Origin: Homarus americanus | Taxonomy: Eukaryota; Arthropoda; Malacostraca; Decapoda; Nephropidae | Length of the DNA stretch: 64,000 nucleotides | Direction: 5' to 3' | NCBI RefSeq assembly: GCF_018991925.1 | Contig: NW_024735312.1 | Span: forward strand, 242,001-306,000 | Shown: positions 1-13,124 of the stretch, piece by piece | Layout: every line of letters starts with the position of its first letter | How positions within the stretch are numbered: the stretch's first letter is position 1 | Notes under the pieces: model-generated | Told to the model about the DNA's origin: nothing | Database searches by the model: none | What the model saw: only the letters and a program-made list of their open reading frames with translations | Program-made: the position numbers and the translations under genes

Positions 1-176
1 TGGCGTGGATATTAGTGGATCGTGGGAATATATGGTGGATAGTGGGAACCTGTGGTGTGGATATTAGTGGATAGTGGGAATATATGGTGTGGATATTAGT
101 GGATAGTGGGAACATATAGTCTGGATATTAGTGGATAGTGGGAACATATGGTCTGAATATTATTGGATAGTGGGTA
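1..176. repeat. 32-bp minisatellite, about 5 copies
   Basis: The core ATATTAGTGGATAGTGGGAA recurs at exact 32-bp steps (61, 93, 125, 157). The first copies are shortened and the last has decayed. The array runs off the left edge of the window, so its true length is unknown. Confidence 0.9.
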
Positions 177-340
177 TGTGTGTGTGTGGGGCAAGTTAAG
201 AAGGAAGTGGTGCCGGTAGAAACCAAGTGAGGTAAAAGTGTACATGATGCAGTCAGGTGGCTGGAGGGTGACCCACACACACCGTAATGGCCAGAAAAAT
301 ACCTGGCTAGTTTCCGCACCCTCCAGTCATTGTTTCTCAG

Positions 341-542
341 CGGCAAGATAGTGGTAAGCCCCCCTGAGCGGCTGTTCCTTAAGCACAGTGCAACGGAGGG
401 ACGTTGTCTGAGCCACCCATTGGCCACCCACCCCTACTCCCCGCAAGTTATCGCGTTCCTCCCCGACCAACTTAACATTACGGAACTATCTTTCTCGATT
501 ACCAAAAAGTGCACTCCAGCCATTGATATTAAGACCTGTTAG
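341..542 (+). CDS. Possible terminal coding exon, unrecognised
   Basis: A pyrimidine-rich tract ending TTTCTCAG (to 340) could be a 3' splice site. It is followed by an open frame reading SGKIVVSPPERLFLKHSATE at its start and ending in TAG at 540-542. An AATAAA signal lies 46 bases after the stop. About 66 residues would be encoded, with mixed composition, two Cys near the end (KKC and KTC), and no signal peptide, membrane segment or domain that I know. A good donor (GTG/GTAAGC near 354) lies within it, so a 13-nt microexon is an alternative. Random open frames of this size are common in 64 kb, so the splice acceptor plus polyadenylation signal is the only real support. Confidence 0.2.
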
Positions 543-587
543 CTCTCCTCCCCTGGCTCCGCACGCACGCACAGGTGTTAATGGTGA

Positions 588-593
588 AATAAA
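588..593 (+). promoter_or_regulatory. Possible polyadenylation signal AATAAA
   Basis: An exact AATAAA lies 46 bases downstream of the stop codon of the exon candidate at 341-542, a normal spacing for a 3' UTR signal. The hexamer is common by chance. Confidence 0.2.
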
Positions 594-1711
<1,118 letters not shown>

Positions 1712-1768
1712 ATTTGTGTTTGATCTTGTATGTGATAAAACTAAATATGAGATTGTTTTTGGTGTCGG
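1712..1768 (+). CDS. Possible internal exon, unrecognised
   Basis: The segment follows a tract ending ATATTTTTCAG and stops at GTCGG/GTATAA, a weak but legal donor. In the frame entered with two bases from a previous exon it reads FVFDLVCDKTKYEIVFGV. It leaves two bases (GG), which join the single G opening the candidate at 2105 to make a Gly codon, so the two are phase-compatible over a 336-base intron. The composition (aromatic, charged, one Cys) is protein-like, but I do not recognise a family. The frame also stays open past the donor to 1943, so the 3' end is uncertain. Confidence 0.2.
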
Positions 1769-2104
1769 GTATAATCAGCGAAGAGGGGTGCCATTCTTAC
1801 ATCTGAGAGTTGGTGACCACAGTCCTCCCCTCCCCTACCAAACGTTATCAGACTGTCTTGATCTAACGTGCTTGATTGAATTTGTCTATTATCCCAGTCC
1901 CTTCCTCCCTCTAACCTCCCAACTCTATAAAAAAACCCGGTAATATCTATCATTCTACCCTCACCCTAATTATATCATCGTCTCGAACGCCCCATTGTGT
2001 TTCATACCCAACGTGTTCAAGCATCTGTAGTTGTTTTTTTTAATTACTATATTTGGTCGTATATTTGCCCTGTTTGTGTGATATCTTTAAATGTATTGTT
2101 GTAG

Positions 2105-2222
2105 GTGGAATAAAGGCATTGGTAAGTGGGGCGGCCTTCAGCTGCGGGGAGAGATAACGTGTGAACTAACAGATGAGGAGATTACGGGGTCACTGGTGGC
2201 CTCCAGCGGGTGGGTAAACTAG
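2105..2222 (+). CDS. Possible terminal exon, phase-linked to 1712-1768
   Basis: A TATTGTTGTAG acceptor precedes an open frame of 38 codons beginning WNKGIGKWGGLQLRGEI and ending GWVN before TAG at 2220-2222. Joined to the exon candidate at 1712-1768 it continues the frame as ...VFGVG-WNKGIG... The composition is Gly- and Trp-rich and looks like a small globular fragment; no family is recognised. Thirty bases after the stop a 20-bp minisatellite begins, so a 3' UTR would consist largely of repeat and no AATAAA is seen. An internal donor-like GGTAAGTG at 2131 argues for alternative boundaries. Confidence 0.22.
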
Positions 2223-2251
2223 ACCAGTTTCTTGTGCTGTTGAATCCTTAC

Positions 2252-3399
2252 TGCTGGTATGACTGACTGTACTGGTGTATGACTGACTGTACTGGTGTAT
2301 GACTGACTGTACTGGTGTATGACTCACTGTACTGGTGTATGACTCACTGTACTGGTGTATGACTCACTGTACTGGTGTATGACTCACTGTACTGGTGTAT
2401 GACTCACTGTACTGGTGTATAACTGACTGTACTGGTGTATGACTGACTGTACTGGTGTATGACTGACTGTACTGGTGTATGACTGACTGTACTGGTGTAT
2501 GACTGACTGTACTGGTGTATGACTCTGTACTGCTGGTATGACTGACTGTACTGGTGTATGACTGACTGCTGGTATGACTGACTGTACTGCTGACTGACTG
2601 GTGTATGACTGGTGTACTGTACTGGTGTATGACTGACTGTACTGGTGTATGACTGACTGTACTGCTGGTATGACTGTACTGGTGTATGACTCACTGTACT
2701 GGTGTATGACTCACTGTACTGGTGTATGACTGACTGTACTGGTGTATGACTCACTGTACTGGTGTATGACTCACTGTACTGGTGTATGACTGACTGTACC
2801 GGTGTATGGCTGACTGTACCGGAGTATGGCTGACTGTACCGGAGTATGGCTGACTGTACCGGAGTATGGCTGACTGTACCGGAGTATGGCTGACTGTACC
2901 GGAGTATGGCTGACTGTACCGGGTATGGCTGACTGTACCGGAGTATGGCTGACTGTGCTATGGCTGACTGTACCGGAGTATGGCTGACTGTACCGGTATG
3001 GCTGACTGTGTATGGCTGACTGTGCGGAGTATGGCTGACTGTGACTGGGAGTGACTGTACTATGGCTGACTGTACCGGATGCTGTGTACCGGAGTGGCTG
3101 ACTGTGCCGGAGTATGGCTGACTGTGCGGGGCTGACTGTACCGGGTATGGCTGACTGTACTGTACTGGTGTATGACTACTGTACTGGTGTATGACTCACT
3201 GAACTGGTGTATGACTGACTGTACTGGTGTATGACTCACTGTACTGGTGTATGACTGACTGTACTGGTGTATAACTGACTGTACCGGAGTATGGCTGACT
3301 GTACCGGAGTATGGCTGACTGTACCGGAGTATGGCTGACTGTACCGGAGTATGGCTGACTGTGCGCGAGAATGGCTGACTGTGCGGGAGAATGGCTGAT
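2252..3399. repeat. 20-bp minisatellite with two unit types, about 55 copies
   Basis: Type A is CTGGTGTATGACTGACTGTA (with a CTCACTGTA variant); type B is CCGGAGTATGGCTGACTGTA. Blocks run A (2252 to about 2800), B (to about 3160), A (to about 3275), B (to 3399). Units between about 2930 and 3150 are ragged with deletions. The open frame on the minus strand is a repeat artefact. Confidence 0.97.
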
Positions 3400-4636
3400 C
3401 AGTGAATATTACGAATAATATAAAATTATATGAATACAATTGAAGGAGAAAATTATGGCTTATTTTGACGTGAATCATTTGTATGTCTTTTGTGGTGATT
3501 TAAACTACTTTGACTATTACGTAAACGGGAAATAGGAGAACAGGAAGAAACGAATCAATATTTTGGTATCAGTGAATTATTACTTATACCAGCCACCCAG
3601 TTCAAGAATGGTTGTGTTGATAAGCGCGTGTATGAGGAGACCTGCGGTGGTGGTGGTAGGAGTGGTGGTGGTGAGAATTCCCTGCCAAGACCGGAACTGT
3701 CACGACGCGCTTTACTTGTTTTAGAAGTACGTTTATGAGGAAGCGATATTAAGGGGGTGTGTGGTGGTGGTGGTGGTGAGGCCGGGGGTGATGACAATGA
3801 CTGGTGTAAAAGTTAACGCTATAAATACATTGTGTGTTGTCATCGTCAAGATACAGCCTCAGACTTTGACCTTCGGAGAGGTTTTATGTGTTTGTATTGT
3901 CGCTCGCCTCTGCAACGCTGATTACTTATCGCAGTTTTATTATACCGTGTTACGCGTGCAGTGAGTGTTGGAATGTGTGCACTGTTGTTATCAGGGACGG
4001 TAGTACTACGGATGACATGACCCTTCTCAAAAACACTTGAAACTCAGGAACTTGAGTAACGGCACACTGTCTTAAAGGTGTAACACTCCTGAACCCTTTA
4101 CGTACCCTACACTACGTTACAACAATAATAAGACACTTACAAGAAGGTTAATGTGGAAATATGTTATCATTTGCTTAACCCAACCGATGTGTTGAGTTTA
4201 CTAATCCTAAAATAGCAGTTAATATAGCCTTTTAATCCGTCTAAAAAATGACCATAGAGGTAATAATCCCCCCTCATCTTCTCTCTCCCCCCCCCCGCGC
4301 CTCACCGTCTCCAACCTACCAGACAACTGAGTTAATTTGCATTTCCAATCTTTTCCTTGTTCTTATAATTATATTTTACTTGTTCAGTGGCGGATCCTGG
4401 TGGGGGGAGGGGGAGGGGTCCGATGAAGCGACGAACAGAAATTGATTTTGAAAAGTGAGTTTATCATTGATATTCCCGAGTCCGTTAGTATGACACCATC
4501 AATAGAAGGACGTGGTTGTGGTGCATCAATAGTTCTCTACCAACTAACAACCACAAATTGTATCATTCATACACTATTATGTCCCACAAGGACCACTAAA
4601 CTACGATACAGCTTGATACATTGACCAAAAGGACGG
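3400..4636. other. Mostly unique sequence, no supported gene
   Basis: It contains GGT-rich tracts at 3640-3672 and 3758-3780 and a G-run tract (GGTGGGGGGAGGGGGAGGGG) near 4399. An open frame at 3761-3964 (67 codons) lacks splice or start support. No RNA gene or mobile element is recognised. Confidence 0.4.
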
Positions 4637-4689
<53 letters not shown>

Positions 4690-4704
4690 CCATCATCATC
4701 ATCA
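4637..4704. repeat. (ATC)n microsatellite
   Basis: About 22 near-perfect CAT triplets with a single CAC interruption. Confidence 0.97.
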
Positions 4705-5332
4705 ATCTCCCGTTATAAGCTATTTCTTCCACTGATACATCTCCCATCACTTTAGTTTCAAGGAATTCATATAGTCGAGTCATGTCATTATTGCTGAACA
4801 CTTTGTGATTTATTGAAAGTATTGCAACACACTTATTTATACCTTGTAGCCAACATCCTTCCAGTGTGCTGTGGTATAAGTAATGGGCACCAGGCGATAA
4901 CATCTTCTCTTGTCTCATATCTCACTAATTCCAATTACATACGGGTGTTGTTAACCGCATACACAAATAACGTTTTGACTATGTAAACAAGGCTTTTGGT
5001 GGTCCTTGTACATCAACATGGTAAAAAAAAAGAAAAAAAAAGACCTGATTTTATTTGTTATTGTTGAGGGGCAGGTCCTAAAGGGTTATAAATCTTGTGG
5101 GGTATATAAAATGGTACAGTATTACTTAAATATTTGAGCTATAGTTTATTGACATGTAGGTAGGGGTCGGCTTTTTGCTGGTGGCGTGAGGAGAATGCCA
5201 TCCACTCCTTCCTCATGTACCATCACTACTATACTACGTCTACACATTCTCGTACTTTGGCGCTGTGTGACTTTCCAACACTGTTCTTGGCCCCTTGTAC
5301 TGCCGGTTCTAGGGTCAGGGGAGACGGTGACG
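4705..5332. other. Unique sequence, nothing recognised
   Basis: Ordinary AT-rich sequence with a short A-rich tract at 5023-5042. No open frame with support. Confidence 0.4.
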
Positions 5333-5696
5333 TTGGTATAATCAGTGACCTGCTCTAGGCTTGGTATAATCAGTGACCTGCTCTAGGCTTGGTATAATCA
5401 GTGACCTGCTCTAGGCTTGGTATAATCAGTGACCTGTTCTAGGCTTGGTATAATCAGTGACCTGCTCTAGGCTTGGTGTAATCAGTGACCTGCTCTAGGC
5501 TTGGTATAATCAGTGACCTGTTCTAGGCTTGGTATAATCAGTGACCTGTTCTAGGCTTGGTATAATCAGTGACCTGCTCTAGGCTTGGTATAATCAGTGA
5601 CCTGCTCTAGGCTTGGTATAATCAGTGACCTGCTCTAGGCTTGGTATAATCAGTGACCTGCTCTAGGCTTGGTATAATCAGTGACCTGCTCTAGGC
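5333..5696. repeat. 28-bp minisatellite, exactly 13 copies
   Basis: The unit begins TTGGTATAATCAGTGACCTG and repeats every 28 bases without spacers; 364 bases equal 13 units. Copies differ only by C/T and A/G transitions (CTGCTC versus CTGTTC, TATAAT versus TGTAAT), so the array is young. Confidence 0.98.
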
Positions 5697-5995
5697 ACAG
5701 TGATTTTTCTCAGCATATTTCTTGTAAGTTGATTAGTGGAGTTAAAATTTGTGGCTGTGTACTTGGTGTGAACAGCTTAGGACTTCACTGTGACCGTTGC
5801 CTCTCCTTGTGGTGTTGGCTGCAGATCTAATATGTTTTTTTTTATAAATTGGTGTTACTCATTTTCTAATTTTTTTCCCAGTTTAATTTTATATCATCTC
5901 TTCTTCACTGATTGTTTTAACACCTGTTCCATACGTTCTCTCTGGCATAGAGGGACCGAGTAGGTTCTTATCCCGGCCTGATAGTTTGGTGAGAG

Positions 5996-6232
5996 GTGTG
6001 TACAGATCCGCTTGGTAAAACAGTATCTTACAGTGACCCGATGATGTTAACACTTAGTCTACAGTCTTCACTTGGTGGGACAACGATGATTTGTTGCCTG
6101 GTGTTGGGTGCTAGAAGGTCACTGTATCACCTCTTAGACTGGCTGTGGCTCCCTACCAAGTCCGGAGAATGGAAGCTCAAGTTTTACCAGAGTCCCCAGT
6201 GTGAGAGACAGGATCCCTACCATTGGTGGTAA
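5996..6232 (+). CDS. Open frame with nearby AATAAA, doubtful
   Basis: A 78-codon frame with non-repetitive composition (two adjacent Cys, a WLWLPTKSGEWKLKFYQSP stretch) ends in TAA at 6230-6232, and AATAAA lies at 6248-6253. The start is not an ATG in good context, and a GTGTGTACAG acceptor just upstream at about 6005 would make it a terminal exon instead. No domain is recognised. Length and composition do not exceed chance expectation for this amount of sequence; the close polyadenylation hexamer is the sole reason to list it. Confidence 0.12.
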   Translation: MCTDPLGKTVSYSDPMMLTLSLQSSLGGTTMICCLVLGARRSLYHLLDWLWLPTKSGEWKLKFYQSPQCERQDPYHWW

Positions 6233-6566
6233 AGCAGGTTTAGAAAAAATAAATATAAAACACTCTTGCAGTTACTTCACACTCACAGCGGCTGTCAGGA
6301 CTGCGGTGAAATATTTTCACTTGATCTGCACCTTGAATGGCTACTAGTACGTGTAAATGGCATATTATGTATATTATTATCCTGAGGAATGTTGAAGCAA
6401 ATTGTGGGTATCGGGTGATGGAGGATGGTAGTGGGGGGGCCACCATTGTCCCCATTACTCGCATCAGGGCTGGAGACACTGGCCAGCTTGTGTGAGGTAA
6501 AGGTGTACTCTGTCACCTTTCTCAACCTAGTATATTGTAGGAGGAAGACAAGCAACGTTTAGAGGC

Positions 6567-6589
6567 GTGTGTGTGTGTGTGTGTGTGTG
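6567..6589. repeat. (GT)n microsatellite
   Basis: Eleven or so GT dinucleotides after GAGGC. Confidence 0.95.
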
Positions 6590-6661
6590 AGGGGTAGAAG
6601 TGCGTGCAGGAGAAGTGTTCAGGTAACCGTGAACGCCACTCCCACACATTCTTAATGAACA

Positions 6662-6663
6662 CC

Positions 6664-6694
<31 letters not shown>
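6662..6694. repeat. (TTG)n microsatellite
   Basis: Ten TTG triplets. They read as poly-Gln on the minus strand inside an unsupported open frame. Confidence 0.95.
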
Positions 6695-6695
<1 letters not shown>

Positions 6696-6950
6696 TACAT
6701 TCATTGCGGAGACGTTGAGGAAACCATCTTGCCCGTAGCCGCAGCGTGACTCGTTTAAGAAGTCCACCGCAATTCTGGTGAGTTTATCGTCCATTGTGCT
6801 CGTTAAACGTGACTCCCCATGTCCCGGAGTGGTAGCGCTGGTACTTGCAGGTACATTTAACTGCATACCTGGACCAGTATTGCCAGTCAATTTCCCCCTG
6901 TATCCCTGGTAAGGTACACCTGTATTTCCGTCTAGCTACTCTGATCACGC

Positions 6951-6984
6951 TGACGTCACTCTTCCAGTTATAACTCTGACGTCA
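6951..6984. promoter_or_regulatory. Tandem pair of CRE palindromes
   Basis: TGACGTCA occurs at 6951-6958 and 6977-6984. Each is followed by a near-identical flank (CTCTTCCAGTT and CACTTCCAGTT), so a 26-bp segment is duplicated. TGACGTCA is the binding site of CREB/ATF bZIP factors. No gene start is recognised nearby, so a regulatory role is inference. Confidence 0.35.
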
Positions 6985-7265
6985 CACTTCCAGTTGGTGC
7001 CTTTTTTAGAATTTGTTAATGGCGGCTTTTGTCATCTGTTTTTTTATGATGAAAATATCTCATGTAAACCAAATGTACATCACTTATAAACCAAAGGTAC
7101 ATCACTTACAACATAAAATCACTCTAGACTTGGGTAGTTTACGCTTGAGAGGCTGACAACTTTTCCTTCCTCATCACGTTAACGGTGAACAGGTAACAAC
7201 AGTCTTGGGGCAACAGTAATACTCTCAGATTTATTGGGACAATTATGATGGCCAGTAAAACCTAC

Positions 7266-7284
7266 GTGTGTGTGTGTGTGTGTG

Positions 7285-7340
<56 letters not shown>
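7266..7340. repeat. Compound microsatellite (GT)n(CTGT)n
   Basis: About ten GT units pass into about 13 TCTG units. Confidence 0.97.
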
Positions 7341-7341
<1 letters not shown>

Positions 7342-7424
7342 TTTTGTTGGTCCTCTACCGGTTAACCAGGTTCAAAGTTTACGAATAAAATTAGCATTTA
7401 TTGAGATTGGCGACCTGTGTACAA

Positions 7425-8413
7425 GTGTGTAAGAGGGTGATCAGTTTGTACCTGTAGATGGATCAGTGTGTAAGAGGGTGATCAGTGTGTACCTGTAGAT
7501 GGATCAGTGTGTAAGAGGGTGATCAGTGTGTACCTGTAGATAGATCAGTGTGTAAGAGGGTGCTCAGTGTGTACCTGTAGATAGATCAGTGTGTAAGAGG
7601 GTGATCAGTGTGTACCTGTAGATAGATCAGTGTGTAAGAGGGTGATCAGTGTGTACCTGTAGATAGATCAGTGTGTAAGAGGGTGATCAGTGTGTACCTG
7701 TAGATAGATCAGTGTGTAAGAGGGTGATCAGTGCTCAGTGTGTACCTGGAGATAGATCAGTGTGTACCTGTAGATAGATCAGTGTGTAAGAGGGTGATCA
7801 GTGTGTACCTGTAGATGGATCAGTGTGTAAGAGGGTGATCAGTGTGTACCTGTAGATAGATCAGTGTGTAAGAGGGTGATCAGTGTGTACCTGTAGATAG
7901 ATCAGTGTGTAAGAGGGTGATCAGTGTGTACCTGTAGATAGATCAGTGTGTAAGAGGGTGATCAGTGTGTACCTGTAGATAGATCAGTGTGTAAGAGGGT
8001 GATCACTGTGTACCTGTAGATAGATCAGTGTGTAAGAGGGTGATCAGTGTGTGTACCTGTAGATAGATCAGTGTGGGGTGATCAGTGTGTACCTGTAGAT
8101 AGATCAGTGTGTAAGAGGGTGATCAGTGTGTACCTGTAGATGGATCAGTGTGTAAGAGGGTGATCAGTGTGTACCTGTAGATAGATCAGTGTGTAAGAGG
8201 GTGATCAGTGTGTACCTGTAGATAGATCAGTGTGTAAGAGGGTGATCAGTGTGTACCTGTAGATAGATCAGTGTGTAAGAGGGTGATCAGTGTGTACCTG
8301 TAGATAGATCAGTGTGTAAGAGGGTGATCACTGTGTACCTGTAGATAGATCAGTGTGTAAGAGGGTGATCAGTGTGTAAGAGGGTGATCAGTGTGTAAGA
8401 GGGTGATCAGTGT
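7425..8413. repeat. 41-bp minisatellite, about 24 copies, with higher-order duplication
   Basis: The unit contains GATCAGTGTGTAAGAGGGTG followed by ATCAGTGTGTACCTGTAGAT. Period 41 is measured between CCTGTAG at 7451 and 7492. Rare variants recur together at a fixed offset: a GATGG variant at 7814 and 8139, and a GATCACTG variant at 8001 and 8326, both 325 bases apart, showing that an eight-unit block was duplicated. The last copies degrade to the half unit TGTAAGAGGGTGATCAG. Confidence 0.97.
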
Positions 8414-10133
<1,720 letters not shown>

Positions 10134-10313
10134 GAGGGGGGGGGTGCTCCTCCTTCAGCTAAAAAACAAATATTATTCAGTGTATTGTAAGTATTCTTTT
10201 TGTGTACTTCAGTATATGTGGATATCATTTATTGCCTCGTTCCGCACCCTGACGTCACCTACTGGCACGTTTGGAATTGTTGCCAGCTCTGGTATTTTAT
10301 AACATGTTATGTA

Positions 10314-10522
10314 CAGTAGGGGTCAAAAGTCTTGAACACATAGCAATATCTGGCGTCTACTTCTGAGTTATACATCTATGATTGGGATATACTAACAACA
10401 CTACTGTCATCACATATTATGCCTGAACCACAAAATGGGATGAAATTCTCCTTAATACCTAAGATCTTCGGGTACTTACGTGTCAAATACTGTCAAGTGT
10501 TCAAGACTTGTGACCCCGACTG
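10314..10522. mobile_element. 209-bp inverted-repeat element (Tc1/mariner-type MITE)
   Basis: The left end is CAGTAGGGGTCAAAAGTCTT and the reverse complement of the right end is CAGTCGGGGTCACAAGTCTT; the match continues through GAACAC, giving 26-bp terminal inverted repeats with two mismatches. Both ends are flanked by TA (10312-10313 and 10523-10524), the target-site duplication of the Tc1/mariner superfamily. It has no coding capacity and so is non-autonomous. The termini resemble those of the element at 18862-19087, especially the shared CAGT start and GAACAC. Confidence 0.85.
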
Positions 10523-10627
10523 TACATTCCTGGTGCCACTTGCAAGTGAAACCTCTGTCTTTGTTGCGTCATTAACTGAAATGGAAAGTGTCTTCGGTGT
10601 TTTTGTTGAGGGACTCCTGTATCAGTG

Positions 10628-11322
10628 CTTGGTGCTGTGGACAGTGTCAGTGTATGGTGCTGTGGACAGTGTCAGTGTATGGTGCTGTGGACAGTGTCAG
10701 TGTATGGTGCTGTGGACAGTGTCAGTGTATGGTGCTGTGGGCAGTGTCAGTGTATGGTGCTTTGGACAGTGGCAGTGTATGGTGCTGTGGACAGTGTCAG
10801 TGTATGGTGCTGTGGACAGTGTCAGTGTATGGTGCTGTGGACAGTGTCAGTGTATGGTGCTGTGGACAGTGTGGTGCTGGTGTGGTGCTGTGCAGTGTAT
10901 GGTGCTGTGGACAGTGCCAGTGTATGGTGCTGTGGGACGTTAGGTGTATGGTGCTGTGACAGTGTCTGTGTGTCAGTGTTGGTGCTGTGGACAGTGTCAG
11001 TGTATGGTGCTGTGGACAGTGTCAGTGTATGGTGCTGTGGACAGTGTCAGTGTATGGTGCTGTGGACAGTGTCGGTGTATGGTGCTGTGGACAGTGGCAG
11101 TGTATGGTGCTGTGGACAGTGGCAGTGTATGGTGCTGTGAACAGTGTCAGTGTATGGTGTTGTGGACAGTGGCAGTGTATGGTGCTGTGGACAGTGTCAG
11201 TGTATGGTGCTGTGGACAATGGCAGTGTATGGTGCTGTGGACAGTGTCAGTGTATGGTGCTGTGAACAGTGTCAGTGTATGGTGTTGTGGACAGTGGCAG
11301 TGTATGGTGCTGTGGACAGTGA
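10628..11322. repeat. 25-bp minisatellite, about 27 copies
   Basis: The unit is GGTGCTGTGGACAGTGTCAG followed by TGTAT; period 25 is measured between 10681 and 10706. Because 25 is not a multiple of three and the unit has no stop, all three forward frames stay open, giving spurious proteins of up to 286 residues. A disturbed section lies at 10870-10990. Confidence 0.97.
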
Positions 11323-11970
11323 GCCTCAGTGTACACAAGAAGGCAGTGCATCTGGTCCAACACTCGCCCGCCTTCACACCCGGCTGTATAGTCATTCACA
11401 GCTGGGTGTGCCGGTGGTGTCTCAGGCGGGAACCAACGACCCTTAGCACACAAGACCAAAGCTGTAAACACTGGACCTCCGCTAAAGAAATAGTGTATAT
11501 TGTATACTTTTTTTTTTCATTTTATTTTTGTGTAATCGTATACAATATTTTCTCTATAATTTGGGGACATATTTGTAATGATACTTACATAGCTGGCGTC
11601 AACCGGTGTGACATTTGGAACTTTGGGCATCTTAATGTGTGGTGTATAATTATGGTGTCAGAGAAAGTGTACAGCTTTTATATGTTACCTGAGGTGGAAA
11701 GAGTTTATGTTCTCCGCCAGTACTTGGTGAAGGGGACAGTACCAGTGTTTAGTACAGTAGATTGTACCACAGTAGTGTTTATAATATACAGTGCCAGTGT
11801 ATAGTTTGGTGGACAGTGCCAGTGTAGAGCAGATAGTATCAGTGTATACTGTACAGGTAGTGGCAGTTATTACGACTACTGATGGTGATGCTGTTGTGGG
11901 TGAGTGTGGTGTTGGCGATGCACTTGGTAATGGTATAGCGGGTAGTTGTTTATGGAAGAAATGTATTGTT
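11323..11970. other. Unique sequence with a decayed continuation of the 25-bp array
   Basis: No supported gene. At about 11740-11870 phrases such as GTGGACAGTGCCAGTGTA and ACAGTACCAGTGTTTAGTAC look like old, diverged copies of the neighbouring 25-bp unit, separated from the young array by 400 bases of unique sequence. Confidence 0.5.
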
Positions 11971-12072
11971 TGGTGTATGGTGAGGTGTGTGGTGAGGTGT
12001 ATGGTGAGGTGTATGGTGAGGTGTATGGTGAGGTGTGTGGTGAGGTGTATGGTGAGGTGTGTGTGTGTGGTT
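11971..12072. repeat. 12-bp minisatellite (GGTGAGGTGTAT)n
   Basis: About eight copies alternate TAT and TGT endings. The segment after it (12073-12109) ends in CGCCAG/GTGAGA, a strong donor-like site, but no acceptor precedes it. Confidence 0.95.
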
Positions 12073-12204
12073 GTGTCACCTCGCGGCCGAGACACACCTG
12101 GTCGTCCTCGCCAGGTGAGACTATATTAACGATATGCAATTACCCCATAAATAACACCACGCCGCCGGCCGCCTCCCCAAATTATACGCCGATATTACTG
12201 TCCC

Positions 12205-12750
12205 ACCTCCTGGGCTGTACCTCACTGTACCTCCTGGGCTGTACCTCACTGTACCTCCTAAGCTGTACCTCACTGTACCTCCTGGGCTGTACCTCACTGT
12301 ACCTCCTGGGCTGTACCTCACTGTACCTCCTGGGCTTCACCTCACTGTACCTCCTGGGTTGTACCTCACTGTACCTCCTGTTGTACCTCACTGTACCTCC
12401 TAAGTGCACCTCACTGTACCTCCTAAGTTGCACTCACTGTACCTCCTGAGCTGTGCACCACTGTACCTCCTGGGCTGTACCACTGCCCTCCTGGGCTTCA
12501 CCTCACTGTACCTCCTAAGCTGTACCTCACTGTACCTTGCACCACTGTACCTCCTGGGCACTCACTGTACCTCCTGGGCTGTACCTCACTGTACCTCCTG
12601 TACCTCACTGTACCTCCTGGGCTTCACCTCACTGTACCTCCTGGGCTGTACCTCACTGTACCTCCTGGGCTTCACCTCACTGTACCTCCGTCGGTCTGTA
12701 ACACACTGTACCTCCCTCGGTCTGTAACATACTGTACCTCCCCCGGTAAT
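12205..12750. repeat. 24-bp minisatellite, about 22 copies
   Basis: The unit is TGGGCTGTACCTCACTGTAC followed by CTCC; it is built of two related 12-mers. Period 24 is measured from 12211 to 12235. Units from about 12370 to 12610 carry many small deletions, while those before and after are clean. The open frames on both strands are repeat artefacts. Confidence 0.97.
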
Positions 12751-13066
12751 GGTCGTCTTACACTGTACCGGGACACTAGTGGTAAAGAGTTTAGACCATA
12801 AATTATTAGCTAGATAATGGTGTCTTCATGTGACCTCTACACATTAAAAAAAATTAACTTTTGAGGATATTTTTATTTTAATATTTGTAAGCTATAGATA
12901 CTAGGAGACTATTAAAGGTGATAATTACTTGAGTGCTGCTATTGGTGGTGTAGATCAGTAAGGGAGGTTGTCTCTTAGTGGTGTTGGACGGCAGGTGTCA
13001 CATATCTAACATTATAATATGCCTGCTAGTGGGCTTACTACCAACCACTACTGCTATTGCTTCCAC
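12751..13066. other. Unique sequence, nothing recognised
   Basis: AT-rich, with no open frame or repeat of note. Confidence 0.4.
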
Positions 13067-13087
13067 TCCTACTACTACTACTACAAT

Positions 13088-13123
<36 letters not shown>
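13067..13123. repeat. (TAC)n microsatellite
   Basis: About 18 triplets with one AAT interruption. Confidence 0.95.

Positions 13124-13124
<1 letters not shown>

Noticed and set aside
4601..4918. 105-residue minus frame with poly-Met
   Set aside because: Driven by the (ATC)n microsatellite; the flanking parts have no support.
5333..5696. CRISPR-like array of 28-bp repeats
   Set aside because: The repeats are directly adjacent with no spacers, and the surroundings are eukaryotic.
10419..11804. Forward open frames of 171-286 residues, VSVYGAVDS-type repeats
   Set aside because: Same cause: a stop-free 25-bp unit. Frames overlap in all three registers.
12205..12750. SLYLLGCT-type repeat protein
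   Set aside because: The 24-bp period allows an in-frame repeat, but deletions inside the array shift the frame repeatedly.
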